Shown: in pieces, positions 17,322 to 26,088 of the stretch | How the letters are laid out: each line of letters begins with the position of its first letter | How positions within the stretch are numbered: position 1 is the stretch's first letter | Source of the DNA: a bacterium D16-76 | Lineage (GTDB): Bacteria; Bacillota; Clostridia; Oscillospirales; Acutalibacteraceae | DNA: 64,000 nt | Direction of reading: 5' to 3' | Assembly (NCBI GenBank): GCA_009917445.1 | Contig: QZEE01000009.1 | Coordinates: 59,839-123,838 of the forward strand | The notes under the pieces: generated by a model | The model's database searches: none | What the model saw: the letters and a program-made list of their open reading frames with translations, nothing else | What the model was told of the DNA's origin: nothing | Made by a program: the position numbers and the translations under genes

Positions 17322-18338
17322 TCAGCCAAAAAGTACCTGGGCGGCCCTTTCCTGTTCGGCCTCTATGGCGGCGGGGTCTGGCTGGGGCTGGGCGGCGTGG
17401 AGCTTGGTTAGGGCTTCTTGGGCCTCCTGCAAGTGGCTGGTGGCTTTTTGCACCAGCTGCTTATATTCGCCTTCCAGCTTGTTTAACTCCCCGGCATGGG
17501 CCTCGTCGGTGCCGGGCACTACGCACCGGGCGTACAGGTCAATGATCTCATCCCCTTCACGGGTGGGGAAATACTCGTGGGGCGGGGTGCTGTCCAGCAG
17601 GCAGAAGCCCAGCTGGCGCACGGCTACTAGATCTAGGCTGGCTAGGTCTAGGGCGCAGTGGTAGATTTCCACGTCGCAGCCCCGGCGCAGGGCCGCGGCG
17701 CATACTTTTTTCAGCAGGGTAGATTTCCCTGTCCCCGGCCGCCCTTTAATGAAGATACGGCAGTCCAGGCCGGCAATAACCTGGGGGATATGGTCTTGGT
17801 TCCCCTGGGCAGTGGCCGCCCCAAAAAACCGGTGGAGCTCACGCCCGGGCCGGGTGCCGCTTTTGTGCCCCAGCAGGCGCTTTACCAGGCCGTCGGCAAT
17901 GGCATCGGCGGCTTCAAAATCCATATGCTCCAAGTAGATGCGCTCTTGGCTGTTATGTATGGCCCGGGCCTGGGAAAAGGCGGCGCGGGCTTGGGATACG
18001 GCCTCCCGGTAGGCCGTAAGGCCATCGGCTGGCTGCAGCACCCCCGGGCCCCGTACAAGATCTGCGTCCATATCAAAGCCAAAGGCCCCGGCCGAAGCCT
18101 CTGGCAGACGGATGCCTTGTACATGGTCGTTAAGGGGGTGGTGTACCAGCTCATAGGCCAAGCCCTCCTGCTGGGCCATTTTCCGCAGGTTTTCAAAGAC
18201 GCCCTCCTGCACCTCATGGGGCCACCCGCTAAACGCCACCCGTTTTTGCAGCCCTCCAAAGTTGGACAGATAGAACCCACCGGCCTGGGGCCCGGTGGAA
18301 TCCACAAAAAAATGTATAGCCTCCTGCCTTTGCAGCAT
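17322..18338 (-). CDS. P-loop NTPase of PRK06851 type, function unknown
   Basis: A 338-residue soluble protein. A Walker A motif, GRPGTGKST, lies at residues 199-207. The N-terminal ~190 residues form a second, motif-poor half (HFFVDSTGPQAGGFYLSNF near the start). The last 70 residues are coiled-coil (EGEYKQLVQKATSHLQEAQEAL). The overall plan matches the uncharacterised clostridial/bacillar ATPase family PRK06851, whose first half also resembles a degenerate P-loop module. No substrate is known. The start is taken at ATG 18338 because AGGGAGG precedes it; the in-frame start at 18374 lacks a ribosome site. It is a stand-alone gene with its own terminator. Confidence 0.7.
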   Translation of the reverse strand: MLQRQEAIHFFVDSTGPQAGGFYLSNFGGLQKRVAFSGWPHEVQEGVFENLRKMAQQEGLAYELVHHPLNDHVQGIRLPEASAGAFGFDMDADLVRGPGVLQPADGLTAYREAVSQARAAFSQARAIHNSQERIYLEHMDFEAADAIADGLVKRLLGHKSGTRPGRELHRFFGAATAQGNQDHIPQVIAGLDCRIFIKGRPGTGKSTLLKKVCAAALRRGCDVEIYHCALDLASLDLVAVRQLGFCLLDSTPPHEYFPTREGDEIIDLYARCVVPGTDEAHAGELNKLEGEYKQLVQKATSHLQEAQEALTKLHAAQPQPDPAAIEAEQERAAQVLFG

Positions 18339-18464
18339 AGCACAGCCTCCCTGTGTTTGAGTGGGTGCGCACACACCCCTGGCTATAGATTATGCCGCCT
18401 TTATTCCTGCTATGCCGCTGGCTGGGAAATTTCTTTGGGGAAACGGCTGTTTTACCGCCATGCC

Positions 18465-19115
18465 TTACAGAAGGGCTTCGCAGGTTTTTTCCAGCTCTTC
18501 TACGCTTCCCGCCAGCCAGGTGGCCCCAGCCTCTTCCAATTCCCCGGGCTCGCTGTAACCGTAGCGGACGCCGATGCTCTCGATGCCCTGGGCTTTGGCG
18601 CCCAGGATATCCTGGCGCCGGTCCCCTATCATCACCACTTGCCCATGGGGCGGGCTACCCAGAAGCTCCAGGGCGTAGGCGATTACTTCTGCTTTGTCTG
18701 TTCGGGTGCCGTCCAACTCAGCCCCGGCCAGGTGGGTAAAGAGGCAGCTCACCTCCCGCAGCTCTAATATCTGCCTGGCAAACACCAGGGGCTTTGAGGT
18801 GGCCAGGCAGATGGTTGCTTTTGACGACAAGCGCTTTAAGAAACCGCCCATGCCTGGGTACAGGGGGCTTTCAAATACGCCCTTTGTGCGGTAGCGCTCC
18901 CGGTACTTTTCTACTGCCTGGGCGGCTTGGGTTGGGTTTAGCCCGTAGAAGCCCTCGAAAGAGCCTTGCAGCGGCGGGCCCACGAACCGGCGCAGCTGGG
19001 CTCCGGTTTGGGGCGGGAAGCCAAAGGCGTCCAGGGCGTATTGGGCAGATTTCATGATCCCCTCCCCGGTGTCGGTGATGGTGCCATCTAAGTCAAACAG
19101 AAAAAACTTTTTCAT
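18465..19115 (-). CDS. HAD-superfamily phosphatase, phosphoglycolate phosphatase-like
   Basis: A 216-residue HAD hydrolase. Motif I DLDGTITD is at residues 8-15 with nucleophile Asp8 and acid Asp10; motif II is in CLATSKP; motif III/IV is Lys with IGDRRQDILGA. The alpha-helical cap between I and II is the Gph/PpaX/PgmB type, so substrates could be 2-phosphoglycolate, pyrophosphate or a sugar phosphate. The start at ATG 19115 follows AAAAGGAGGACAAAG, and the first 56 residues of the longer open frame are non-homologous. It lies 85 bases downstream of the YczE-like gene and may be co-transcribed with it. Confidence 0.85.
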   Translation of the reverse strand: MKKFFLFDLDGTITDTGEGIMKSAQYALDAFGFPPQTGAQLRRFVGPPLQGSFEGFYGLNPTQAAQAVEKYRERYRTKGVFESPLYPGMGGFLKRLSSKATICLATSKPLVFARQILELREVSCLFTHLAGAELDGTRTDKAEVIAYALELLGSPPHGQVVMIGDRRQDILGAKAQGIESIGVRYGYSEPGELEEAGATWLAGSVEELEKTCEALL

Positions 19116-19200
19116 CTTTGTCCTCCTTTTCTGTGGCTCCCCCCAAAAGGGCCTGGGGAAGAGAAAGGCCCGCCGGGGTCCGGCAGGCTGGATAACCTGT

Positions 19201-19869
19201 TTATGTTTTGCGAATGTCGGCAATGCGCAGGGCAGGGGCCGCAATGTACTGGTTGCACAGGGGCAGCAGGGGGCCGGTGCCAAAGGCCATGATCAGGGTA
19301 CCGACACCCACGGTAGCCCCGCAGGCGAAGCCCACGGCCACGCAGATAAAGTCGCTGATAATGCGCCACCAGCGGAAGGGCAGCTTGGTCTTGTTGGGGA
19401 CAATGAAAGAGACGCAGTCATAGGGGGCCATGCCCAGGTTGGCGGTCACGTAAAAAGAACAGCCCAGGATTTGGCAGGCCACCCCGCAGAGGGTCAACAG
19501 CAGGCGCACGGGTATGCCCAGCTCTTCTGTGGGGGGCGCGGCTTCAGCCAGCCAGGCGTTGACAAAGTCTGCCGTAATGCCAATGAGGAACATGTTGCCC
19601 AAGGTGCCCAGGCCCAGCATAGAGCGGTCGATGAAGAACACCGCCGCCAGCATGGCACCGTTAAAGAGGATTTGCCAGGTGCCAAAGCTCAGGCCCAGCT
19701 TGGAGGACACCCCCAGGTTTAGGGTGGAGAAGGGGTCGGCCCCCATGCCCCCCAGCACGTAGAGGGATACCCCTAAGCCCATGACAATTACCGCTGCCAG
19801 CATGGCGAAAATCCGCCGGGGCAAAAACTGCCCGGCGTACCGCCCGTTATATTTTCTCATTTTACCCAT
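19201..19869 (-). CDS. YczE/YyaS/YitT-family membrane protein
   Basis: A 222-residue integral membrane protein with five or six hydrophobic helices. The family signature is the paired motif VLGGMGADPFSTLNLG near residue 40 and the equivalent NLGMAPYDCVSFIVP near 145, an internal two-fold repeat typical of YczE/YitT proteins. Function is not established; neighbours in other genomes suggest transport or envelope roles. The start at ATG 19869 (MGKMRK) follows AAAGGAGGAGCGAAC; the upstream in-frame ATG at 19890 lies inside the ribosome-site region. Confidence 0.85.
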   Translation of the reverse strand: MGKMRKYNGRYAGQFLPRRIFAMLAAVIVMGLGVSLYVLGGMGADPFSTLNLGVSSKLGLSFGTWQILFNGAMLAAVFFIDRSMLGLGTLGNMFLIGITADFVNAWLAEAAPPTEELGIPVRLLLTLCGVACQILGCSFYVTANLGMAPYDCVSFIVPNKTKLPFRWWRIISDFICVAVGFACGATVGVGTLIMAFGTGPLLPLCNQYIAAPALRIADIRKT

Positions 19870-19889
19870 GTTCGCTCCTCCTTTTTCCA

Positions 19890-19918
19890 AGTATACAGTT
19901 TACACAAAAAGACGGGAA
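19890..19918 (-). promoter_or_regulatory. Possible sigma-A promoter of the YczE-like gene
   Basis: -10 TATACT (19890-19895), 17-base spacer and a weak -35 TTCCCG (19913-19918) on the minus strand. It overlaps the prmC terminator stem. The -10 is good and the -35 poor. Confidence 0.4.
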
Positions 19919-19946
19919 AGCGCAATCCCCCATGCGCCTTCCCGCC
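19905..19946 (-). terminator. Terminator after prmC
   Basis: On the minus strand, GGCGGGAAGGCGCA pairs with TGCGCTTTCCCGTC around an 8-base loop, followed by TTTTTG. It closes the rbfA-to-prmC unit. Confidence 0.85.
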
Positions 19947-20001
19947 TAATTTCCACGTTTTTGCCGAATCCGGCCCAAAGCTCTGGCCCTTTCTTGTCCA
20001 A

Positions 20002-20865
20002 TTAGACTTGGGCTGTGGCTGTTACAGCCCGGTCCAGACCAGCCCAATCCTGATGCACGGCAATGCCGGTAAGACCAGCCTGCCGGAAGAGGCCGGCTAC
20101 GGCCTCGCCTTGTTCCTCCCCGATCTCTACACCTACAAGGCCCCCGGGCTTTAGCTTGGGCAGCCACAGGGCTGCTATGGCCCGGTAAAAGCCCAGGCCG
20201 TCCCCGCCGCCGTCCAGCGCCATGGAGGGCTCCCGGCGCACCTCAGGCTGCAGGGTGGGCAAAACGGCGCTGCGGATGTAGGGGGGGTTGGACACCAGCA
20301 CATCTAAGGGCCCAATGGCTTGGGCATCTTGGGGGCTGCATATGTCCCCTTGGCGGGCCTGGATGGGGTACTGGGGGTAAGACGCCAGGTTTTCCCGCAA
20401 AAAAAACAGGGCTTTTTCGGAAAGCTCTATACAATCTATGCGCACCCCTGGGCAAAGGCTGCACAGCCCTAAGGCTACCGCGCCGGTGCCAGCACACAGG
20501 TCTACCCCATATAAGCCCTTCCGGCGGGGCAGGCGGGCGGCTACGGCTTCTACTAGGGCGGCGGTGTCCTCACGGGGGGCCAGCACGCCTTCGCCTACTT
20601 TTAGGGGCAGGCCCATAAAGTCCCATTGGCCCAGAATATATTGCAGGGGCCTGCGGCCAGCCCGTTCCTCCTGGGCTTGCAGGAATTTTTCCCGCAGGCC
20701 TTCCGGGCAGGCTTCTTCTCCATGCACGGCCAGGCCCGCCCGGTCCAGGGAGAAAAAATGCCTACACAGCAGCGCGGCATCTGTGCCGGGGTCTTCCACC
20801 CCTGCCCTTTGCAGCCGCGCCCGGCAGGCCAGGTAAAGCTCCCGGTAGGTAGCGCCCTTGCTCAT
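20002..20865 (-). CDS. prmC: Release factor glutamine methyltransferase PrmC
   Basis: A 287-residue SAM-dependent methyltransferase that methylates the GGQ glutamine of release factors RF1/RF2. The catalytic NPPY motif is at residues 193-196 and the SAM loop DLCAGTGAVA at 122-131. The helical N-terminal substrate-recognition domain spans 1-85. The start codon is fused to the upstream stop (TGATG), so translation is coupled to yqhQ. An alternative upstream start at 20973 would read through the yqhQ 3' end and is rejected. The yqhQ-prmC pairing is common in Firmicutes, usually next to prfA, which is absent here. Confidence 0.93.
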   Translation of the reverse strand: MSKGATYRELYLACRARLQRAGVEDPGTDAALLCRHFFSLDRAGLAVHGEEACPEGLREKFLQAQEERAGRRPLQYILGQWDFMGLPLKVGEGVLAPREDTAALVEAVAARLPRRKGLYGVDLCAGTGAVALGLCSLCPGVRIDCIELSEKALFFLRENLASYPQYPIQARQGDICSPQDAQAIGPLDVLVSNPPYIRSAVLPTLQPEVRREPSMALDGGGDGLGFYRAIAALWLPKLKPGGLVGVEIGEEQGEAVAGLFRQAGLTGIAVHQDWAGLDRAVTATAQV

Positions 20866-21809
20866 CAACGGATTATGTCCTCCCCGTTTTCCGGTATTAC
20901 GGCCTCCATGGCGGCAATGGCGGCTTCGATCATCTTGTCCTCCGGCTCCCTTACGGTGATCCGCTGCATCCACAGCCCCGGCGCTGTGATGATGCGGGAC
21001 AAAAGCCCTGTGTGCCGGGCGCAGGCCTTTTGCAGCTCATAGCCGATGTTGACCATCAGCGGTATGCACAGAAGCTTGGTGAAGGTGCGCAAAAAAGGGT
21101 TTTCAAAGGGGATGAAGAAGCCCACTACTACGCCGATAAGCAACATCAAAATTAAAAAGCTGGTGCCGCACCGGGGATGGAAACGCTTTTGCCTGCGCAC
21201 GTTTTCCACGGTCAAGGGCAGGCCATATTCGTAGCAGAAGATGGTCTTATGCTCGGCGCCGTGGTACTGGAAGGTCCGGCGCATATCCGGCAGCAGGGAC
21301 ACCAGCAGGATATACCCCACAAAGATCGCGATGCGCAAAAGCCCCTCGAACAGCGAACGGAGGCTGCTGATGTCCCCGGGCACCGCCTTTTGCAGCAGGT
21401 TAAAAAGCACGGTGGGCAAAAAGAAGAACAGCAAAATGGCAAGCCCTACCCCCAGCACGCCGCCCACGGCCATGACCACGCCGGTGAGCTTTTCCCCCAG
21501 GTGGTCATTCAGCCACTTGTCAAAGCCGGAAAGCTCCTCCTCTCCGCCCTCTTCGGTGAGCTTGTCCGCTGAGACCGACAGGGCCTTGTACCCCAGGCGG
21601 AAGGTGTCGACCATGGCGAAAATCCCCCGGATAAAGGGCTTGCCTAACAGGGGCCACTTGTCCCGCAGGCGGGGGGCTGTGATGTCTTCGGTAGAGATGT
21701 TGCCCTTTTCATCGCAAAAGGCTGCTGTTGTGCGGGTGGGGCCTACCATCATAATGCCCTCTAACAAAGCCTGGCCGCCTATGGTGGTGATCTTCTCGGT
21801 TTTTTCCAT
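20865..21809 (-). CDS. yqhQ: DUF1385 membrane protein (YqhQ type)
   Basis: A 314-residue DUF1385 protein. The N-terminal signature GGQALLEGIMMVGP (about 11-24) and the AEHKTIFCYE motif near 190 are conserved; the latter carries a potential metal-binding His. Four or five hydrophobic helices follow. The molecular role is not established. It starts one base after the histidine kinase stop and is translationally coupled to prmC, the usual Firmicutes partner. Confidence 0.88.
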   Translation of the reverse strand: MEKTEKITTIGGQALLEGIMMVGPTRTTAAFCDEKGNISTEDITAPRLRDKWPLLGKPFIRGIFAMVDTFRLGYKALSVSADKLTEEGGEEELSGFDKWLNDHLGEKLTGVVMAVGGVLGVGLAILLFFFLPTVLFNLLQKAVPGDISSLRSLFEGLLRIAIFVGYILLVSLLPDMRRTFQYHGAEHKTIFCYEYGLPLTVENVRRQKRFHPRCGTSFLILMLLIGVVVGFFIPFENPFLRTFTKLLCIPLMVNIGYELQKACARHTGLLSRIITAPGLWMQRITVREPEDKMIEAAIAAMEAVIPENGEDIIR

Positions 21810-23285
21810 TTATTCCCTATTCCTTTCCAAGAGCTTTTGTATCTCCGGGGTGTTCTGGGCCCGGTCCGGTTCGGCTTCTAGGGTAGAACACAGGGGCAGG
21901 CGGATGGCTACCGACGTGCCCACCCCTTCCTCGCTGGCGATTTCTAAGATGCCCCCGTGCATGGTGATGATCTCGTCTGCCACGGCCAGGCCAATGCCGG
22001 AGCCCCTTACCAGCTGGTTTGCCTTATAGAATTTTTTCTTCACATTGGGCAGGTGTTCCGCTGGTATGCCGCAGCCGGTGTCTGCCACGGTTACCTGCAC
22101 AAAGCCCCCATCCTCCTGGGGGGTGACGGTGACGGCGCCCCCTTCCCCCGTATACTTCAGGGCGTTGTCCAGGATGTTCACAAACACCTGCCGGATACGG
22201 TTACGGTCGCCATATACAGGGGCTAGCTGGGCGATTTCTTCATAGTGCAGCTCCTTGCGCTCGGTGCGGGCCCGGTCGGTAAACAGGTACACAGCCTCGT
22301 CCAGCTCGGCGATCAGGTCCAGGCGCTCTACCAGCAGGCGCATGCGGCCGTTTTGCAGGCGGGAAAAATCCAGGAGCTCTTCTACCAGCCCGGAAAGCCG
22401 TTCCGATTCCCGTATGATGACCCCCATGCCCTTTTCCTCGGTGCGGGGGTCTGCGCCTACCTGCAGGGTTTCGGCCCAGCCCTTTATGGCTGTAAGGGGG
22501 GTGCGCAGCTCGTGGGAGACCGAAGAGATGAAGTCGTTTTTCATCCGTTCCGCCGCCCCCAGCTCCCCGGCCATGTCGTTAATAGCGTCGCACAGCTGGC
22601 CAATCTCGTCGTCCTTGGCTTTTTCAATGCGCACGTCAAAGTCCCCCTGGGCGATCTGCCGGGCGCTTTGGCTTACCAGCCGCACCGGCACCAGGATGGA
22701 GCGGATAAAGTACGCGCCGCTTAAGGTCAACAGCAGCATAATAAAAGCCCCGCCCACCACTAAGGCGCTGATGACCAGGGTGGTCTGCCGGTCGGCCCGT
22801 TCCAGGGAGACCATGTAGCGGATAGACCCTATAAGCCCCCCGCTGCTGTCCCGCACGGCCCGGGTAATGGCCATGACCCGCTCGCCTGTGTTCAGCTCCC
22901 CCACCCATTTCCCAGCGGAGTCCTGGCTCTTCAGGGCCATTTCATAGTCGGGCATGGCCTGCTCCTGGTCTGGCTCAAACCCGGTTGAGGTTATGAACAC
23001 CCGGCCGTCTTTGCTTAGGGCCATGACCTCTATCCGGTTCTTGTCCTGGAACACGTTTTCGATGTAGTCCCGGGTGATGGCCGCAAACTCTGAGGTCTCA
23101 TAGCCCCCGGAGCTGCCGGAAAGCCAGTTCAGCAGCTCTTCTACGCGGCCGGTAAGGGCCAGCTCTAAGCCGTTGTAGGTAGAGCTTTGCACCATCAGCG
23201 ACAGCGTTAAAATGGACACCAGCAAAATTACAAACACCACCCCTATGGTGTTGATGAACCATCTGCGCGATATACCCCTTTTCAC
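21810..23285 (-). CDS. Sensor histidine kinase (orphan, HAMP-HisKA-HATPase)
   Basis: A 491-residue membrane sensor kinase. TM1 is about 9-32, followed by a ~140-residue extracytoplasmic sensor (33-172), TM2 about 173-195, HAMP about 196-250, a HisKA domain with the phospho-acceptor His258 in SVSHELRTPLTAIKGW, and a HATPase with N-box NILDNALKYT and G-boxes DTGCGIP and GSGIGLAV. No response regulator is adjacent. The gene sits between nrnA and yqhQ, a position normally filled by housekeeping genes, with a 41-base gap to nrnA and no gap to yqhQ. The layout is PhoR/ResE-like, but the signal and partner cannot be read from sequence. Confidence 0.88.
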   Translation of the reverse strand: MKRGISRRWFINTIGVVFVILLVSILTLSLMVQSSTYNGLELALTGRVEELLNWLSGSSGGYETSEFAAITRDYIENVFQDKNRIEVMALSKDGRVFITSTGFEPDQEQAMPDYEMALKSQDSAGKWVGELNTGERVMAITRAVRDSSGGLIGSIRYMVSLERADRQTTLVISALVVGGAFIMLLLTLSGAYFIRSILVPVRLVSQSARQIAQGDFDVRIEKAKDDEIGQLCDAINDMAGELGAAERMKNDFISSVSHELRTPLTAIKGWAETLQVGADPRTEEKGMGVIIRESERLSGLVEELLDFSRLQNGRMRLLVERLDLIAELDEAVYLFTDRARTERKELHYEEIAQLAPVYGDRNRIRQVFVNILDNALKYTGEGGAVTVTPQEDGGFVQVTVADTGCGIPAEHLPNVKKKFYKANQLVRGSGIGLAVADEIITMHGGILEIASEEGVGTSVAIRLPLCSTLEAEPDRAQNTPEIQKLLERNRE

Positions 23286-23326
23286 GTCTGCCGCCTCCTT
23301 TCAAGGCCTGCTGGCCCGGCATCTGG

Positions 23327-24289
23327 TTAGAGAAGGTTCAGCCCGGCCAGATGCTCTTGCACCGCAGCGGTTATTTTCCCTGCGGCTTCCGCCAGGGACG
23401 CGCCTTCAAAGGTACACCCGGCCGCGTACTTGTGGCCGCCGCCGCCGAATTTTTCGCAGATGGCGCAGGCGCTTACCGGCGGGTTGCTCCGCAGCGAGGC
23501 TTTCACCCTGCCGTCTTCTTTTTCCTTTAGGGTCACGCCCACCAGCACCCCTTCAATCTGCCGGGGCAGCGAGGCCACCCCTTCCAGGTCGCTTTCCTGG
23601 GCGCCGGTGTCCTTATAAACAGACTGGGGGACCTGCACCATAGCGCACTTCCCCTCAAAAAAGAACTCCATGCCTGCCAGGATACGCTTCTCGGCTTCTA
23701 CCTGGGCCTTTGGCTTGCACTCAAACATCCGGCGGTTGATTTCCCCGGCATCGGCCCCCAGCTCCAGCAGCTCGGCAGCTATACGGTGGGTAAGGGGCGT
23801 GACGTTTGTATAGCGGAAACAGCCGGTGTCGGTGGTAAGCCCGGTGTAGAGGCAATCGGCCATGGGTTTGTCTATGGGCGCCCCCAGCTCCTTTAGCAGC
23901 TGGTAAAGGAGCTCGCAGGCAGCGGCGGCCTTTGGGTCTACCCAGCTTTCCTTGGCAAAAGGTTTGTGGCTGCCGTGGTGGTCAATAGCAAGCTCTATGG
24001 CCGCGGCGTATTCCTTTTCCAGCGGGCCTAAAAGCTCGGGCGTGGCTACGTCTACAGACAGGACATGGGCAGGCGCTTCCCCGCCTGCCAGCAGCCCGTC
24101 TACCAGGTAGCGGTACTTTTCGCCGACCTCATCCCCACAAGCAGCCCAGGCCCTTTTCCCCAGGGCCCGCAGCCCCTGCACCAGGGCCCCGGCTGCGCCC
24201 AGGGTATCCCCGTCCGGGGAAGCATGGCAAAGCACGAGGATATCATCCCAGCCCCGCAAAAGGGCGGCGCATCCGGCGCAGTCCGTCAT
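23327..24289 (-). CDS. nrnA: Bifunctional oligoribonuclease/pAp phosphatase NrnA
   Basis: A 320-residue DHH/DHHA1 phosphoesterase that degrades nanoRNAs to mononucleotides and dephosphorylates 3'-phosphoadenosine 5'-phosphate. Metal-binding motifs visible: SPDGDTLGA (Asp26, Asp28) and the DHH triad at residues 103-105. The substrate-handling GGGHKYAAG motif lies in DHHA1 near 280. The length is standard. The start overlaps the rbfA stop by 4 bases (coupled translation), the usual rbfA-nrnA order. Confidence 0.94.
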   Translation of the reverse strand: MTDCAGCAALLRGWDDILVLCHASPDGDTLGAAGALVQGLRALGKRAWAACGDEVGEKYRYLVDGLLAGGEAPAHVLSVDVATPELLGPLEKEYAAAIELAIDHHGSHKPFAKESWVDPKAAAACELLYQLLKELGAPIDKPMADCLYTGLTTDTGCFRYTNVTPLTHRIAAELLELGADAGEINRRMFECKPKAQVEAEKRILAGMEFFFEGKCAMVQVPQSVYKDTGAQESDLEGVASLPRQIEGVLVGVTLKEKEDGRVKASLRSNPPVSACAICEKFGGGGHKYAAGCTFEGASLAEAAGKITAAVQEHLAGLNLL

Positions 24290-24663
24290 ATGCCTTCCTC
24301 CTTTTCCTCTGGGGCTTCGGGTATGTCCAAGTCGTGCAGCATACGGGAGATGGACGCCCCATATTCAATGGAATCGGTGGGCTTGAAAATCAGCTCTGGC
24401 ACATGGCGAAGCTGCAAACGCCTGCCCAGCTCGCGCCGGATAAACCCCGCGGCGGACTTAAGCCCCTGCACCGCGTTTTTGGTACGGTCCATGCCCTCCA
24501 TGGTGCTGACATATATGGTGCCGTAAGAAAGGTCGTTTGTCACCTCTACCCGCACCACGCTTAACAGGCAGCCCCTTACCCGGGGGTCTTTCACATCCCG
24601 CAGGATTGCCGTTATTTCCCGGTGCACGTCCTCTGTTACCCGGGCGATCTTATTCCCTGCCAT
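24286..24663 (-). CDS. rbfA: Ribosome-binding factor A
   Basis: A 125-residue KH-like 30S maturation factor acting on the 5' end of 16S rRNA. Signature: R-x-x-x-x-(V/I)-x-(R/K)-E-(I/L) in ARVTEDVHREITAILRD, then DPRVRGCLLSVVRVEVTNDLSYGTIYVS. I choose the ATG at 24663 because AGGAG lies 9 bases upstream; a GTG two codons earlier is only 3 bases from it. It probably heads the rbfA-nrnA-kinase-yqhQ-prmC unit. The usual upstream neighbours nusA/infB are absent. Confidence 0.92.
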   Translation of the reverse strand: MAGNKIARVTEDVHREITAILRDVKDPRVRGCLLSVVRVEVTNDLSYGTIYVSTMEGMDRTKNAVQGLKSAAGFIRRELGRRLQLRHVPELIFKPTDSIEYGASISRMLHDLDIPEAPEEKEEGI

Positions 24664-24748
24664 CTTCACACACTCCTTTCACCCTATGCCGCAATGGCCT
24701 TGTCTCTATCCTTCCCGGCAGCCAGGAAATTATCGACCGCAGCGGGCT

Positions 24749-26062
24749 TTAGCCACCGAAGCGCTGCATAAAGTCCGTGTAATAGTCCCCGGCCTTAAAC
24801 CGCGGGTCCCGGACGATCTCGATTTGGCTTTCGATGTTGTTGTGGGTGCCGCCCACTACCAGCTCGCACAGGGCCGACTGCATTTTGCGTATGGCTTCCT
24901 CGCGGGTAGAGGAATAGACGATCATCTTCCCCAGCATGGAATCGTAATAGGGGGGGATGTCGTAGCCTTGGTAGAGGAAGGTGTCAAAGCGCACCCAGGG
25001 CCCGCCGGGGGTGTGGAAGAACCCCACCTTGCCAGCGCCCAGGGCATTTATGCGGCACTCGATGGCCGCACCCTGGACCTGTATGTCCTTTTGGACAAAG
25101 TCTAAGGGCACACCGGCTGCTATACGGATCTGCCACTTGACAATGTCCACCCCTGTCACCAGCTCCGACACCGGGTGCTCTACCTGCAGGCGGGTGTTCA
25201 TTTCCATAAAATAGAAATGCCCCTCTTTGTCCATCAAAAATTCTACGGTGCCCGCGTTTTCATAGCCCACGGCCCGGGCGGCCCGGCTGGCGGTTTCCAT
25301 CAGCTGTTCCCGCACCGCCGGGCTTACCGCCGGGGAGGGGGACTCTTCGATGAGCTTCTGGTTGTTCTTTTGTATAGAACATTCCCGCTCCCCCAGGCAC
25401 ACGATGCGCCCATCCTGATCGGCCAGCAGCTGCACTTCAATGTGCTTGACAGGGGCCAGGTATTTTTCCAGGTACATGCGGCCGTCGCCAAAGGCTTTTT
25501 CTGCCTCTTGGCTGGCGGTCTGGAAGGCCTTTTCCATTTCTTCCGGCCCTTTTACCAGGCGGATGCCCTTGCCTCCGCCCCCGGCGCTGGCCTTGATCAG
25601 CACTGGGTAGCCAATGGCCTCGGCTTCTTCCACCGCCTGCCCCGCGTCCTTTAGGATATCTGTGCCGGGAGTGACGGGCACGCCGTTTTCCTTCATCAGC
25701 CGGCGGGCGCAGTCCTTATCCCCCATGCTGGCAATGACTTCTGCCGGCGGCCCGATGAACACCACGCCATACTGCTTGCACAGCGACGCAAAATCCGGGT
25801 TCTCGGCCAAAAAGCCATAGCCCGGGTGTATGGCCTGGGCCCCGGTGGCTATGGCCGCGCTGACAATCCGTTTGCCGTCCAGGTAGCTTTCCTCGGCCCT
25901 GGGGCCCCCTATGCACACCGCCTGGTCGGCCAGCGCCACGTGCAGCGACTCTTTATCCGCCTGGGAGTACACCGCCACCGTCGAGATGCCCATCTCTTTA
26001 CAGGCCCGTATGACGCGGATGGCGATCTCACCCCGGTTTGCGATCAAAATTTTTGTGAACAA
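24749..26062 (-). CDS. accC: Acetyl-CoA carboxylase, biotin carboxylase subunit AccC
   Basis: A 437-residue ATP-grasp enzyme that carboxylates biotin on AccB, the first half of malonyl-CoA synthesis. The family N-terminus FTKILIANRGEIAIRVIRAC, the Gly-rich ATP loop GGGGKGIRLV near residue 160 and EMNTRLQVEHPVSE near 288 are all present. The true start is best read as a TTG at 26062, behind AAAGGATGGAAGGAA, because homology begins exactly there; the longer frame to 26206 runs antiparallel into fabZ. It is the last gene of the fab cluster. The carboxyltransferase genes accD/accA normally follow but do not. Confidence 0.93.
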   Translation of the reverse strand: MFTKILIANRGEIAIRVIRACKEMGISTVAVYSQADKESLHVALADQAVCIGGPRAEESYLDGKRIVSAAIATGAQAIHPGYGFLAENPDFASLCKQYGVVFIGPPAEVIASMGDKDCARRLMKENGVPVTPGTDILKDAGQAVEEAEAIGYPVLIKASAGGGGKGIRLVKGPEEMEKAFQTASQEAEKAFGDGRMYLEKYLAPVKHIEVQLLADQDGRIVCLGERECSIQKNNQKLIEESPSPAVSPAVREQLMETASRAARAVGYENAGTVEFLMDKEGHFYFMEMNTRLQVEHPVSELVTGVDIVKWQIRIAAGVPLDFVQKDIQVQGAAIECRINALGAGKVGFFHTPGGPWVRFDTFLYQGYDIPPYYDSMLGKMIVYSSTREEAIRKMQSALCELVVGGTHNNIESQIEIVRDPRFKAGDYYTDFMQRFGG

Positions 26063-26088
26063 ATTCCTTCCATCCTTTCGCTTTGCCC

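Noticed and set aside
17658..18767. 369-codon plus-strand frame
   Set aside because: It runs antisense across the P-loop NTPase gene and into the HAD gene; it has no motif.
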